The translations under genes were made by a program, and so were the position numbers. Under the pieces are notes generated by a model. The model did not search any database. It saw only the letters and a list, made by a program, of their open reading frames with translations, and had not been told where the DNA came from. Below are positions 25,892-35,158 of a DNA stretch of 59,556 bases, piece by piece. Origin of the DNA: Streptococcus pseudopneumoniae (lineage in GTDB: Bacteria; Bacillota; Bacilli; Lactobacillales; Streptococcaceae); NCBI RefSeq assembly GCF_001074975.1, contig NZ_JUUO01000133.1:1-59556 (forward strand), in the 5' to 3' direction. How positions within the stretch are numbered: position 1 is the first letter of the stretch; every line of letters begins with the position of its first letter.

Positions 25892-27151
25892 ATGAAATGG
25901 TATAAAAAAATCGGACTTCTTGCAACTACAGGTTTAGCTTTGTTTGGGCTCGGTGCTTGCTCCAACTATGGTAAATCTGCGGATGGCACAGTGACCATCG
26001 AGTATTTCAACCAGAAAAAAGAAATGACCAAAACGTTGGAAGAAATCGCTCGTGATTTTGAGAAGGAAAACTCTAAAATCAAGGTCAAAGTCGTCAATGT
26101 ACCAAGTGCTGGTGAAGTATTGAAGACACGTGTTCTCGCAGGAGATGTGCCTGATGTGGTCAATATTTACCCACAGTCCATCGAACTGCAAGAATGGGCA
26201 AAAGCAGGAGTCTTTGAAGATTTGAGCAAGAAAGACTACCTGAAACGCGTGAAAAATGGCTACGCTGAAAAATATGCTGTAAACGAAAAAGTTTACAATG
26301 TTCCTTTTACAGCTAATGCTTATGGAATTTACTACAACAAAGATAAATTTGAAGAACTGGGCTTGAAGGTTCCTGAAACCTGGGATGAATTTGAACAGTT
26401 AGTCAAAGACATCGTTGCTAAAGGACAAACACCATTTGGAATTGCAGGTGCAGATGCTTGGACACTCAATGGTTACAATCAATTAGCCTTTGCGACAGCA
26501 ACAGGTGGAGGAAAAGAAGCCAATCAATACCTTCGTTATTCTCAACCAAATGCCATTAAATTGTCTGATCCGATCATGAAAGATGATATCAAGGTCATGG
26601 ATATCCTTCGCATTGATGGTTCTAAACAAAAGAACTGGGAAGGTGCTGGCTATACCGATGTTATCGGAGCCTTCGCACGTGGGGATGTCCTCATGACACC
26701 AAATGGGTCTTGGGCGATCACAGCGATTAATGAACAAAAACCGAACTTTAAGGTTGGGACCTTCATGATTCCAGGAAAAGAAAAAGGACAAAGCTTAACC
26801 GTTGGTGCGGGAGACTTGGCATGGTCTATCTCAGCCACCACCAAACATCCAAAAGAAGCCAATGCCTTTGTGGAATATATGACCCGTCCAGAAGTCATGC
26901 AAAAATACTACGATGTGGACGGATCTCCAACAGCGATCGAAGGGGTCAAACAAGCAGGAGAAGATTCACCGCTTGCTGGTATGACCGAATATGCCTTTAC
27001 GGATCGTCACTTGGTCTGGTTGCAACAATACTGGACCAGTGAAGCAGACTTCCATACCTTGACCATGAACTATGTCTTGACCGGTGATAAACAAGGTATG
27101 GTCAATGATTTGAATGCCTTCTTTAACCCGATGAAAGCGGATGTGGATTAG
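25892..27151 (+). CDS. rafE: Raffinose-type sugar ABC transporter, binding lipoprotein
   Basis: A 419-residue extracellular solute-binding protein (family 1). A lipoprotein signal ends in LGAC with the lipidated Cys23. The mature part has the usual cluster-B lobes (NVPFTANAYGIYYNKDKFEELG and GAFARGDVLMTPNGSWA-like segments). It would capture raffinose, stachyose, melibiose or isomaltose-type sugars; specificity is inferred from neighbours. An AAGGAG site precedes the ATG. It lies between aga and the two permease genes. MsmE is the homologous name in other streptococci. Confidence 0.92.
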   Translation: MKWYKKIGLLATTGLALFGLGACSNYGKSADGTVTIEYFNQKKEMTKTLEEIARDFEKENSKIKVKVVNVPSAGEVLKTRVLAGDVPDVVNIYPQSIELQEWAKAGVFEDLSKKDYLKRVKNGYAEKYAVNEKVYNVPFTANAYGIYYNKDKFEELGLKVPETWDEFEQLVKDIVAKGQTPFGIAGADAWTLNGYNQLAFATATGGGKEANQYLRYSQPNAIKLSDPIMKDDIKVMDILRIDGSKQKNWEGAGYTDVIGAFARGDVLMTPNGSWAITAINEQKPNFKVGTFMIPGKEKGQSLTVGAGDLAWSISATTKHPKEANAFVEYMTRPEVMQKYYDVDGSPTAIEGVKQAGEDSPLAGMTEYAFTDRHLVWLQQYWTSEADFHTLTMNYVLTGDKQGMVNDLNAFFNPMKADVD

Positions 27152-27164
27152 GAGTAGAGAGACT

Positions 27165-28031
27165 ATGAAAAAAGTATTACAAAAATATTGGGCATGGGCT
27201 TTTGTGGTCATCCCCCTCTTGTTACAAGCAATTTTCTTCTATGTGCCGATGTTTCAAGGAGCCTTTTATAGTTTTACCAACTGGACAGGATTGACTTATA
27301 ACTACAAATTTGTCGGCTTAAACAACTTTAAGCTCCTCTTCATGGATCCAAAATTCATGAATGCGATTGGCTTTACCGCAATCATTACGATTGCCATGGT
27401 GGTTGGTGAGATTGCACTCGGGATCTTCATTGCGCGTGTCTTGAACTCTAAAATTAAAGGCCAAACCTTTTTCCGTGCTTGGTTCTTCTTCCCAGCTGTT
27501 TTGTCTGGTTTGACAGTGGCTTTGATCTTCAAGCAAGTCTTCAACTACGGTCTTCCAGCGATTGGGAATGCCCTTCGTATTGAATTTCTCCAAACCAGTC
27601 TTTTAGGGACTAAGTGGGGAGCGATCTTTGCGGCTGTCTTTGTCCTTCTTTGGCAAGGGGTAGCTATGCCCATCATCATCTTCCTAGCTGGTTTGCAATC
27701 TATTCCAACTGAGATTACAGAGGCAGCAAGGATTGATGGCGCGACTAGCAAGCAAGTTTTCTGGAACATTGAATTGCCTTACTTGCTACCAAGTGTCTCT
27801 ATGGTCTTTATCCTAGCCCTAAAAGGTGGGCTGACTGCCTTTGACCAAGTCTTTGCCATGACCGGTGGTGGTCCAAACAATGCGACAACCTCACTTGGGC
27901 TCTTGGTTTATAACTATGCCTTTAAAAACAACCAATTCGGTTATGCCAATGCCATTGCCGTAATCTTGTTCTTCTTAATTGTAGTGATTTCGATCATCCA
28001 ATTGAGAGTATCTAAGAAATTTGAAATTTAA
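27165..28031 (+). CDS. rafF: Raffinose-type sugar ABC transporter permease 1
   Basis: A 288-residue inner-membrane permease with six hydrophobic segments. The EAA loop, EAARIDGATSKQVFWNIELP, is intact and would contact the ATPase. I choose the ATG at 27165, behind GGAGTAGAGA; an upstream in-frame ATG at 27141 overlaps the end of rafE and lacks a ribosome site. It pairs with RafG. No ATPase gene lies in the operon; MsmK, about 9 kb away, is the probable energy source. Confidence 0.93.
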   Translation: MKKVLQKYWAWAFVVIPLLLQAIFFYVPMFQGAFYSFTNWTGLTYNYKFVGLNNFKLLFMDPKFMNAIGFTAIITIAMVVGEIALGIFIARVLNSKIKGQTFFRAWFFFPAVLSGLTVALIFKQVFNYGLPAIGNALRIEFLQTSLLGTKWGAIFAAVFVLLWQGVAMPIIIFLAGLQSIPTEITEAARIDGATSKQVFWNIELPYLLPSVSMVFILALKGGLTAFDQVFAMTGGGPNNATTSLGLLVYNYAFKNNQFGYANAIAVILFFLIVVISIIQLRVSKKFEI

Positions 28032-28041
28032 GAGGAGAAGC

Positions 28042-28878
28042 ATGATGAAACAAGATGAAAGAAAAGCCTTGATTGGCAAATACATTCTATTGGTTCTAGG
28101 ATCGGTTCTGATTTTAGTGCCGCTCCTTGCTACCCTCTTTAGTTCCTTCAAACCCACTAAGGATATTGTAGATAATTTCTTTGGCTTTCCAACCAACTTC
28201 ACATGGGACAACTTTAGCCGTCTCTTAGCTGATGGGATCGGAGGCTATTATTGGAACTCTGTCGTCATCACTGTCTTGTCTTTACTTGCAGTAATGATCT
28301 TTATCCCTATGGCAGCCTACTCCATCGCTCGCAATATGAGTAAAAGAAAAGCCTTTACCATCATGTATACCCTCTTAATCCTCGGAATCTTCGTCCCATT
28401 CCAGGTTATCATGATTCCGATTACGGTTATGATGAGTAAACTCGGTTTGGCTAATACCTTTGGTTTGATCTTGCTCTACTTGACCTATGCGATTCCACAG
28501 ACTCTCTTTCTCTATGTCGGTTATATCAAAATCTCGATCCCAGAAAGTCTGGATGAAGCAGCTGAGATCGATGGTGCTAATAAATTTACAACCTATTTCC
28601 GCATCATCTTCCCAATGATGAAACCGATGCATGCGACAACCATGATTATCAATGCCCTTTGGTTCTGGAATGACTTCATGTTGCCACTCCTTGTCTTGAA
28701 CCGGGATTCCAAAATGTGGACTTTGCCTTTGTTCCAATACAACTACGCAGGCCAATATTTCAATGACTACGGACCAAGCTTTGCTTCATACGTTGTCGGC
28801 ATTATCAGTATCACTATTGTATATCTCTTCTTCCAACGCCATATCATCGCAGGAATGAGCAACGGCGCAGTGAAATAA
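28042..28878 (+). CDS. rafG: Raffinose-type sugar ABC transporter permease 2
   Basis: A 278-residue permease with six membrane segments and the EAA loop DEAAEIDGANKFTTYFRIIFP. An AGGAG site precedes the ATG at 28042; starting at the next codon (also ATG) is possible. It forms the channel with RafF. The stop is followed immediately by an inverted structured repeat, which may separate rafEFG from gtfA in the transcript. Confidence 0.93.
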   Translation: MMKQDERKALIGKYILLVLGSVLILVPLLATLFSSFKPTKDIVDNFFGFPTNFTWDNFSRLLADGIGGYYWNSVVITVLSLLAVMIFIPMAAYSIARNMSKRKAFTIMYTLLILGIFVPFQVIMIPITVMMSKLGLANTFGLILLYLTYAIPQTLFLYVGYIKISIPESLDEAAEIDGANKFTTYFRIIFPMMKPMHATTMIINALWFWNDFMLPLLVLNRDSKMWTLPLFQYNYAGQYFNDYGPSFASYVVGIISITIVYLFFQRHIIAGMSNGAVK

Positions 28879-29045
28879 GATACAAAGGGACGATTCAGCT
28901 TGCTGAAAATTTCTGTAGAAAAATAGGAAATCGACGTAGTGTGCTTGCACACAAGAAGGTTTATCTTTTTTCCTAAGAAATTAGTTCCGTGTTCAATTAT
29001 AGATACAAGGGGGCGATTCAGCTTGCTGATTTCAATCGTATCCTA
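28879..29045 (-). repeat. Structured repeat, inverted copy plus fragment, between rafG and gtfA
   Basis: The reverse complement of 28879-29006 matches the tandem units upstream of pnp: TTGAACACGG, TTAGGAAAAAAGATA, a variable hairpin (GTGTGC 28939-28944 with GCACAC 28947-28952), ACGTC, CCTATTTTTCTACAGAAAT and a CAGC/GCTG hairpin. A second, shortened piece (29002-29045) repeats GATACAAGG and CGATTCAGCTTGCTG and is itself palindromic. The family may be SPRITE, a roughly 120-bp pneumococcal repeat, but I cannot confirm that. Confidence 0.72.
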
Positions 29046-29076
29046 TGAAGCAATTCTTAAAATACATAAACTCATA

Positions 29077-29104
29077 AAAGCCAGGTCTCTTCAGACTTGG
29101 CTTT
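29077..29104 (+). other. Hairpin just upstream of gtfA
   Basis: AAAGCCA-G-GTC pairs with GAC-T-TGGCTTT (one G-U pair). It ends 21 bases before the gtfA ATG. No long T-tract follows, so it may be an attenuator or mRNA-stability hairpin rather than a full terminator. Confidence 0.45.
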
Positions 29105-29125
29105 CAAATAAGAAAAGGAGACCAT

Positions 29126-30568
29126 ATGCCAATTCAAAATAAGACCATGTTAATTACTTACTCAGACAGCTTGGGAAATAACCTCAAGGACCTCTATGAA
29201 AATCTGGAGAAACACTTTGGAGATGCTATTGGAGGAGTTCACCTTCTACCATTTTTCCCATCAACTGGCGATCGTGGATTTGCGCCAGTTGACTATGACG
29301 AAGTGGATTCAGCTTTTGGTGATTGGGAGGACGTTAGGCGTTTAGGTGAGAAATATTATCTTATGTTTGACTTTATGATTAATCATATTTCTCGTCAATC
29401 TAAGTATTATAAGGACTATCAAGAAAAACATGAAGCCAGTGAATTTAAAGATCTCTTTTTAAACTGGGATAAGTTTTGGCCAGAAAACCGTCCGACACAG
29501 TCTGATGTAGATTTAATTTACAAGCGTAAGGATCGTGCACCAAAGCAAGAGATTGTTTTTGCAGATGGTTCAGTGGAACATTTGTGGAATACCTTTGGTG
29601 AGGAGCAGATTGATCTTGATGTGACCAAAGAAGTAACGATGGTATTCATCCGTAAGACCATTCAGCACTTAGCAAGTAATGGGTGTGATTTGATTCGTCT
29701 AGATGCCTTTGCTTATGCAGTGAAGAAATTGGATACTAATGATTTCTTTGTGGAACCAGATATTTGGGATTTATTGGACAAAGTTCGAGATATCGCTGCT
29801 GAGTATGGGACAGAGCTCTTACCTGAGATTCATGAGCACTATTCGATTCAGTTTAAAATAGCGGACCATGATTACTATGTTTATGATTTTGCTCTTCCAA
29901 TGGTGACACTTTATACTCTTTACAGTTCTAGAACAGAGCGTTTGGCCAAATGGTTGAAGATGAGCCCGATGAAGCAATTTACGACGCTAGATACCCATGA
30001 TGGGATTGGAGTAGTAGATGTCAAGGATATCCTGACAGATGAGGAGATTGACTATGCTTCCAATGAACTCTATAAGGTTGGAGCTAATGTCAAACGTAAG
30101 TACTCTAGTGCAGAGTATAATAATTTAGATATTTACCAAATCAATTCAACTTACTATTCGGCACTTGGGGATGATGATGTTAAGTATTTCCTTGCACGCT
30201 TAATTCAAGCTTTTGCCCCAGGTATTCCTCAGGTTTACTATGTGGGTCTATTAGCAGGCAAGAATGACTTGAAATTATTAGAAGAAACTAAAGAAGGTCG
30301 CAATATTAATCGTCATTACTATAGCAATGAGGAAATAGCAGAAGAAGTCCAACGTCCTGTGGTGAAGGCACTTCTCAATTTATTTTCTTTCCGTAACCGT
30401 TCAGAAGCCTTTGATCTAGAAGGGACTATTGAGATAGAGACACCAACAGCTCATAGCATTGTAATCAAACGTCAAAATAAAGACAAGTCCGTAACAGCAG
30501 TAGCAGAAATTGATCTGCAAAGTAAGACTTATCGAGTAATTGAGAATGAAGTTGAAATAGCATTTTGA
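29126..30568 (+). CDS. gtfA: Sucrose phosphorylase (GH13)
   Basis: A 480-residue cytoplasmic GH13 enzyme that splits sucrose with phosphate into glucose-1-phosphate and fructose. Catalytic residues are visible: nucleophile Asp193 in [10 protein letters not shown] and acid/base Glu234 in [10 protein letters not shown], with [10 protein letters not shown] further on. Length and residue positions agree with known sucrose phosphorylases. It processes sucrose left after Aga acts on raffinose. AAAAGGAG precedes the ATG. As last gene of the cluster it may share the aga transcript through the repeat-containing gap. Confidence 0.94.
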   Translation: MPIQNKTMLITYSDSLGNNLKDLYENLEKHFGDAIGGVHLLPFFPSTGDRGFAPVDYDEVDSAFGDWEDVRRLGEKYYLMFDFMINHISRQSKYYKDYQEKHEASEFKDLFLNWDKFWPENRPTQSDVDLIYKRKDRAPKQEIVFADGSVEHLWNTFGEEQIDLDVTKEVTMVFIRKTIQHLASNGCDLIRLDAFAYAVKKLDTNDFFVEPDIWDLLDKVRDIAAEYGTELLPEIHEHYSIQFKIADHDYYVYDFALPMVTLYTLYSSRTERLAKWLKMSPMKQFTTLDTHDGIGVVDVKDILTDEEIDYASNELYKVGANVKRKYSSAEYNNLDIYQINSTYYSALGDDDVKYFLARLIQAFAPGIPQVYYVGLLAGKNDLKLLEETKEGRNINRHYYSNEEIAEEVQRPVVKALLNLFSFRNRSEAFDLEGTIEIETPTAHSIVIKRQNKDKSVTAVAEIDLQSKTYRVIENEVEIAF

Positions 30569-30597
30569 AGCCTTGATATGGTTGATAAAATAGGGTT

Positions 30598-30645
30598 TGC
30601 TAAATTCCCAAACTAAGTTCCACCGCTAGTACAAGTGGAAGTTAG
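30598..30645. repeat. Direct repeat, right copy, bounding the raffinose cluster
   Basis: It carries TTCCCAAACTAAGTTCCACC as in the copy at 22626-22674, same orientation, with a few substitutions. Its hairpin (CTAAGTTCCAC / GTGGAAGTTAG) has one central mismatch, whereas the left copy is perfect. Confidence 0.75.
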
Positions 30646-30659
30646 GATGGTAAATTATT

Positions 30660-30692
30660 CCATTCCTCCATGAAAAGAGGAATGGTTTTTTT
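30660..30692 (+). terminator. Terminator downstream of gtfA
   Basis: CCATTCCTC (30660-30668) pairs with GAGGAATGG (30677-30685), followed by seven T. Similar sequence follows metF at about 22600. Confidence 0.85.
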
Positions 30693-30727
30693 GATAGAAA
30701 AGACCGCACTTTTTAAGAAAAATATGA

Positions 30728-30927
30728 TAAAATAGACTCTGTACGTACTTGATACAAAGATGAGGGTATTAAATAATACAATGCATTCAAACTGCAAGGT
30801 TTAGCGATACAATCGAGTCAAATCGATATTATTTGACGAGAGAGTTAGTCAAGCATTTAGCTAATCGCCTGATAGCAATTAGCGTGAAGGGTTTAGATGC
30901 TTTAGTATCAAACCTTTCTAATGATTT
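30728..30927 (+). other. Gene-free leader region with hairpins, upstream of the repeat array
   Basis: This is part of the 766-bp gap between gtfA and pnp. A TAAAAT (30728-30733) could be a -10 box without a good -35. Two simple hairpins stand out: GTCAAAT/ATTTGAC (about 30817-30837) and GCTAAT/ATTAGC (about 30860-30883). No coding frame with a ribosome site is convincing. It may be the 5' part of a long pnp leader. Confidence 0.4.
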
Positions 30928-31280
30928 GTATCTTGAGAATTGAACACGCCTACAACTCTCTGGAAAAAGATAAATCTCCCTAGGAGCAGTCGCTCCGTCG
31001 TTCGATTTCCTATTTTCCTTTGAGTTGCTGAATGGCTTAGTATCTTGAGAATTGAACACGGGCTAAATCCCTAGTGAAAAAGATAGATTTCCTGGTGTAC
31101 ATGGTACACTGCGTCAATCTCCTATTTTCATACGGGATTCTTCACGCCCTTAGTATCTTGATGAATTGAATTTTGGTCTCATTTCTTAGGAAAAAAGATA
31201 AGCTTCCTAGCACTCATCGAGTGCGGCGTCACCTTCCTATTTTTCTACAGAAATGTTCGGCAAGCCGAACCGTCCAAAAT
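30928..31280 (+). repeat. Three tandem structured repeats with covarying stems, upstream of pnp
   Basis: Units start at 30928, 31040 and 31153, each with GTATCTTGA and ATTGAA. Each folds alike: outer stem, AAA-rich middle stem, central hairpin. Central hairpins are GGAGC/GCTCC (30983-30996), GTGTAC/GTACAC (31095-31109) and GCACTC/GAGTGC (31210-31224). Middle arms are CAACTC/GAGTTG, AATCCC/GGGATT and ATTTCT/AGAAAT. Outer arms are GCC/GGC, GGGC/GCCC and ATTTTGG/CCAAAAT. The sequences change but pairing is kept. Unit 3 has an extra hairpin, GTTCGGC/GCCGAAC (31255-31270). An inverted copy lies after rafG. SPRITE or another streptococcal structured repeat is possible. Confidence 0.8.
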
Positions 31281-31304
31281 ATCTTGATCTTTGTAGGCAA
31301 GGCG

Positions 31305-31310
31305 TATAAT
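31305..31310 (+). promoter_or_regulatory. Possible pnp -10 box
   Basis: TATAAT lies 24 bases before the pnp ATG. TTGATC (31284-31289) is only 15 bases upstream, so the promoter is imperfect. An AAAGGGGA ribosome site follows. If used, it gives a short-leader pnp mRNA independent of the repeat array. Confidence 0.4.
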
Positions 31311-31334
31311 TTCATCAATCCAAAGGGGATTAAA

Positions 31335-33548
31335 ATGACAAAACAAGTGTTTCAAACGACTTTTGCGGGTCGTGAGTTAATTGTAGAGACTGGTCAGGTT
31401 GCCAAGCAGGCAAATGGCTCTGTTGTCGTTCGTTACGGTGAGTCAACTGTCTTGACTGCAGCCGTTATGTCTAAGAAGATGGCAACTGGGGATTTCTTCC
31501 CTCTTCAAGTCAACTACGAAGAAAAAATGTATGCGGCTGGGAAGTTTCCTGGTGGCTTTATGAAACGTGAAGGACGTCCTTCAACAGATGCGACTTTGAC
31601 AGCGCGTTTGATTGACCGTCCAATCCGTCCAATGTTTGCGGAAGGTTTCCGTAATGAAGTGCAAGTGATCAACACCGTGCTTTCTTATGATGAAAATGCT
31701 TCTGCACCTATGGCAGCTATGTTTGGTTCATCCTTGGCGCTTTCTATCTCAGATATTCCATTTGACGGACCAATTGCTGGAGTACAAGTGGGCTATGTAG
31801 ATGGTCAAATCATCATCAACCCAAGTCAAGAACAAGCAGAGCAATCGCTTCTTGAATTGACAGTAGCAGGTACCAAGCACGCCATCAACATGGTTGAGTC
31901 TGGTGCTAAAGAATTGTCAGAAGAAATCATGTTGGAAGCCCTTCTTAAAGGACACGAAGCAGTCAAAGAATTGATTGCCTTCCAAGAAGAAATCGTTGCT
32001 GCTGTCGGGAAAGAAAAAGCAGAAGTAGAATTGCTTCATGTAGATGCTGACTTGCAAGCTGAAATCATTGCAGCCTACAACAGTGACCTCCAAAAAGCGG
32101 TCCAAGTAGAAGAAAAATTGGCTCGTGAAGCTGCAACTCAAGCAGTTAAGGACCAAGTTACTGCCGTTTACGAAGAAAAATATGCGGACCACGAAGAATT
32201 TGACCGTATCATGCGTGATGTGGCTGAAATCTTGGAACAAATGGAACACGCTGAAGTGCGCCGTTTGATCACAGAAGACAAGGTTCGTCCTGACGGCCGT
32301 AAGGTCGATGAAATCCGTCCTTTGGATGCGGTTGTTGACTTCCTTCCTCGTGTGCACGGTTCAGGTCTCTTTACTCGTGGGCAAACTCAGGCTCTTTCAG
32401 TCTTGACATTGGCACCGATGGGAGAAACTCAAATCATCGATGGTTTGGATCCAGAGTACAAGAAACGCTTTATGCACCACTATAACTTCCCTCAATACTC
32501 TGTAGGGGAAACTGGACGCTACGGTGCGCCAGGTCGTCGTGAGATTGGTCATGGTGCTCTTGGTGAGCGTGCCCTTGCTCAAGTCTTGCCAAGCTTGGAA
32601 GAATTCCCATACGCTATCCGTCTGGTAGCAGAAGTCTTGGAATCAAACGGTTCTTCTTCTCAAGCCTCTATCTGTGCGGGAACTCTTGCCCTTATGGCTG
32701 GTGGTGTGCCAATCAAGGCTCCAGTAGCGGGTATTGCCATGGGACTTATATCAGATGGTAATAACTACACAGTTTTGACAGATATCCAAGGTTTGGAAGA
32801 CCACTTTGGAGATATGGACTTTAAGGTTGCAGGTACGCGTGACGGGATTACAGCCCTTCAAATGGATATCAAGATTCAAGGGATTACTGCAGAAATCTTA
32901 GCAGAAGCCCTTGCTCAAGCCAAGAAAGCTCGTTTTGAAATCCTTGATGTGATTGAAGCAACCATTCCAGAAGTTCGTCCAGAATTGGCTCCAACTGCTC
33001 CGAAAATTGATACCATCAAGATTGAAGTTGACAAGATCAAGATTGTCATCGGTAAAGGTGGAGAAACCATCGACAAGATTATCGCTGAAACAGGCGTTAA
33101 GATTGATATCGACGAAGAAGGTAATGTGTCTATCTACTCTAGCGATCAAGATGCTATTAACCGTGCCAAAGAAATCATTGCTGGCTTGGTTCGTGAAGCT
33201 AAAGTGGATGAAGTTTACCATGCTAAGGTTGTTCGTATCGAGAAATTTGGTGCCTTTGTCAACCTCTTTGACAAGACAGATGCCCTTGTCCATATCTCAG
33301 AAATGGCTTGGACCCGTACTAATAATGTCGAAGACTTGGTAGCTATCGGAGACGAAGTCGATGTTAAGGTTATCAAGATTGATGAAAAAGGACGTGTGGA
33401 TGCTTCTATGAAAGCTCTTCTTCCTCGTCCTCCAAAACCTGAACGTGATGAAAAAGGTGAGAAGTCTGAGCGTCCTCACCGTCCACGTCATCACAAGGAC
33501 CACAAACCTAAGAAAGAATATACAGAAACACCAAAAGATTCAGAATAA
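31335..33548 (+). CDS. pnp: Polynucleotide phosphorylase
   Basis: A 737-residue 3'-5' exoribonuclease of the RNA degradation machinery, using phosphate to release nucleoside diphosphates. Domain order: RNase PH 1 (about 10-220), helical linker, RNase PH 2 (about 310-545), KH ([13 protein letters not shown] near 565-580) and S1 ([18 protein letters not shown] near 625). The C-terminal tail is rich in Lys, His, Pro and Glu, as in streptococcal PNPase. I use the ATG at 31335, with AAAGGGGA upstream; in-frame codons back to 31173 lie in the repeat array. It is the first gene of a pnp-cysE-GNAT-cysS-mrnC run. Confidence 0.97.
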   Translation: MTKQVFQTTFAGRELIVETGQVAKQANGSVVVRYGESTVLTAAVMSKKMATGDFFPLQVNYEEKMYAAGKFPGGFMKREGRPSTDATLTARLIDRPIRPMFAEGFRNEVQVINTVLSYDENASAPMAAMFGSSLALSISDIPFDGPIAGVQVGYVDGQIIINPSQEQAEQSLLELTVAGTKHAINMVESGAKELSEEIMLEALLKGHEAVKELIAFQEEIVAAVGKEKAEVELLHVDADLQAEIIAAYNSDLQKAVQVEEKLAREAATQAVKDQVTAVYEEKYADHEEFDRIMRDVAEILEQMEHAEVRRLITEDKVRPDGRKVDEIRPLDAVVDFLPRVHGSGLFTRGQTQALSVLTLAPMGETQIIDGLDPEYKKRFMHHYNFPQYSVGETGRYGAPGRREIGHGALGERALAQVLPSLEEFPYAIRLVAEVLESNGSSSQASICAGTLALMAGGVPIKAPVAGIAMGLISDGNNYTVLTDIQGLEDHFGDMDFKVAGTRDGITALQMDIKIQGITAEILAEALAQAKKARFEILDVIEATIPEVRPELAPTAPKIDTIKIEVDKIKIVIGKGGETIDKIIAETGVKIDIDEEGNVSIYSSDQDAINRAKEIIAGLVREAKVDEVYHAKVVRIEKFGAFVNLFDKTDALVHISEMAWTRTNNVEDLVAIGDEVDVKVIKIDEKGRVDASMKALLPRPPKPERDEKGEKSERPHRPRHHKDHKPKKEYTETPKDSE

Positions 33549-33563
33549 GAAAAGGAGAAATGT

Positions 33564-34181
33564 ATGAGATGGTGGCGCGAAACCATTGATATCGTAAAAG
33601 AAAATGATCCAGCGGCCCGCACCACTTTGGAGGTTTTGCTGACTTACCCAGGTGTTAAGGCCTTGGCGGCCCACCGTCTCTCGCATTTTCTATGGAAGCA
33701 TGGCTTCAAACTTCTTGCTCGTATGCATAGTCAGTTTTGGCGCTTTTGGACTCAGATTGAGATTCATCCAGGTGCCCAGATTGACTCTGGAGTCTTTATT
33801 GACCACGGTTCAGGCTTGGTGATTGGAGAGACAGCGATTGTTGAAAAAGGTGTTATGCTTTACCACGGAGTAACTCTTGGTGGGACAGGAAAAGACTGTG
33901 GTAAACGCCATCCGACGGTTCGTAAGGGAGCACTCATATCAGCCCATGCCCAAGTTATTGGACCAGTGGAAATTGGTGAAAATGCTAAGGTGGGAGCAGC
34001 CGCGGTTGTTGTGGCAGACGTACCTAGTGATGTGACGGTTGTTGGCATCCCCGCAAAGATTGTCCGTGTTCATGGTAAGAAAGATGAGCCGATTATTCAC
34101 GAAGTTGAAGAAAAACGGGAGTACTATGTCAATAAACTGGAACAGGCTAAAGATGCCAGTCACAGATCGTCTGGTTTGTAG
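33564..34181 (+). CDS. cysE: Serine O-acetyltransferase
   Basis: A 205-residue enzyme that acetylates L-serine with acetyl-CoA, the committed step of cysteine synthesis. The left-handed beta-helix hexapeptide repeats are clear (IHPGAQIDSGVFIDHGSG, YHGVTLGGTGKDCGKRHP, GPVEIGENAKVGAAAVV), with catalytic His in DHGSG. It follows pnp by 15 bases with AAAAGGAG, so it is co-transcribed. Two genes on is cysS, so cysteine supply and cysteinyl-tRNA charging are coupled. Confidence 0.94.
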   Translation: MRWWRETIDIVKENDPAARTTLEVLLTYPGVKALAAHRLSHFLWKHGFKLLARMHSQFWRFWTQIEIHPGAQIDSGVFIDHGSGLVIGETAIVEKGVMLYHGVTLGGTGKDCGKRHPTVRKGALISAHAQVIGPVEIGENAKVGAAAVVVADVPSDVTVVGIPAKIVRVHGKKDEPIIHEVEEKREYYVNKLEQAKDASHRSSGL

Positions 34182-34192
34182 AGGATATCTAT

Positions 34193-35077
34193 ATGATTCA
34201 AGCAAGAAACAAGTTAAGCCAAGAGGAGTTATCTGAGGCGAAAAAACTAATTAACTGTTGCCAAGCCTATGATGGAACTTATCGTGATCCCTATCTCTCT
34301 AACATGCTTAATTTTGACCCAAACATGCCCGCCTTTTTCCTTTATTATGAAAAAGGCGAACTTGTTGGTTTATTAACTGTCTATGCAGATGACCAGGATG
34401 TAGAAGTGACGATACTGGTTCATCCAAATCATCGCCGTCAGGGAATTGCGCGTGTATTGTTTACTAGTTTTGAGAGAGAAACAGCTTCTTTTCCTATTCG
34501 TTCAGTTACTTTTCAGACAGAGCGTGTTTTTCTAGACCGCCATCCTGATTTTGTCAGCAATTGGGGACTGGTTGAGGATGAAGAGACAGAAACCTGGTTA
34601 GGTAAGGATAGAAGCCCTTATCCGTTAGCAAAACTTTCCAATCTTGAAGTTTTGTTAGCAGATAGTTCGTATCAGAATCAAATTAGTCAATTAAAATTTC
34701 AGGCATTCTCAGAGGAACATGAATCTAGAGAAGTTGTGGATAGATATGTCGCTGAAGCTCTGAAAGATCCAGAAAGTCGCCTATATATTTTATTGAAAGA
34801 TGATCAGGTTATTGGAACGTGCACGGTTGATTTATCGAGCGATACGAATTACTTCTATGGTTTAGCAATATCGGAACCTGAACGTGGGAAAGGCTATGGA
34901 AGCTACTTAGCAAAATCCCTTGTCAACCAACTAATTGAGCAAAATGAAAAGGAATTTCAGATTGCAGTAGAAGATAGCAATGTAGGTGCCAAGCGCTTGT
35001 ATGAAAAAATTGGCTTTGTCAAACAGACTCAAGTGGTTTATCTAAATGAGAAAGGAGCAAGGGATTCCGAAATGTAG
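34193..35077 (+). CDS. Two-domain GNAT acetyltransferase
   Basis: A 294-residue protein with two GNAT folds in tandem. The first has EVTILVHPNHRRQGIARVLF (about 78-97). The second has YGLAISEPERGKGYGSYLAK (about 222-241), the R/Q-x-x-G-x-G/A acetyl-CoA motif. Substrate is unknown. It sits 11 bases after cysE, in a set conserved in streptococci. The N-terminal domain may be only structural. Confidence 0.85.
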   Translation: MIQARNKLSQEELSEAKKLINCCQAYDGTYRDPYLSNMLNFDPNMPAFFLYYEKGELVGLLTVYADDQDVEVTILVHPNHRRQGIARVLFTSFERETASFPIRSVTFQTERVFLDRHPDFVSNWGLVEDEETETWLGKDRSPYPLAKLSNLEVLLADSSYQNQISQLKFQAFSEEHESREVVDRYVAEALKDPESRLYILLKDDQVIGTCTVDLSSDTNYFYGLAISEPERGKGYGSYLAKSLVNQLIEQNEKEFQIAVEDSNVGAKRLYEKIGFVKQTQVVYLNEKGARDSEM

Positions 35078-35158
35078 AGATATTCGGACTAAAATTCAAT
35101 TGAACTCTTAGTGATGAAACTAACTGTTCTTGGATTTTAGTTTTCCTGATTATGATTT

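Noticed and set aside
30928..31280. CRISPR array
   Set aside because: The repeats are contiguous 112-127-bp units with internal variation, not short identical repeats with unique spacers, and no cas gene is present.
31173..31334. Longer N-terminus for PNPase from 31173
   Set aside because: The added codons lie inside the third structured repeat; the ATG at 31335 has a good ribosome site and gives the family N-terminus.
35078..35158. T-box leader before cysS
   Set aside because: The gap is only 81 bases and lacks the T-box GGTGG-type motif; there is only a simple imperfect inverted repeat.
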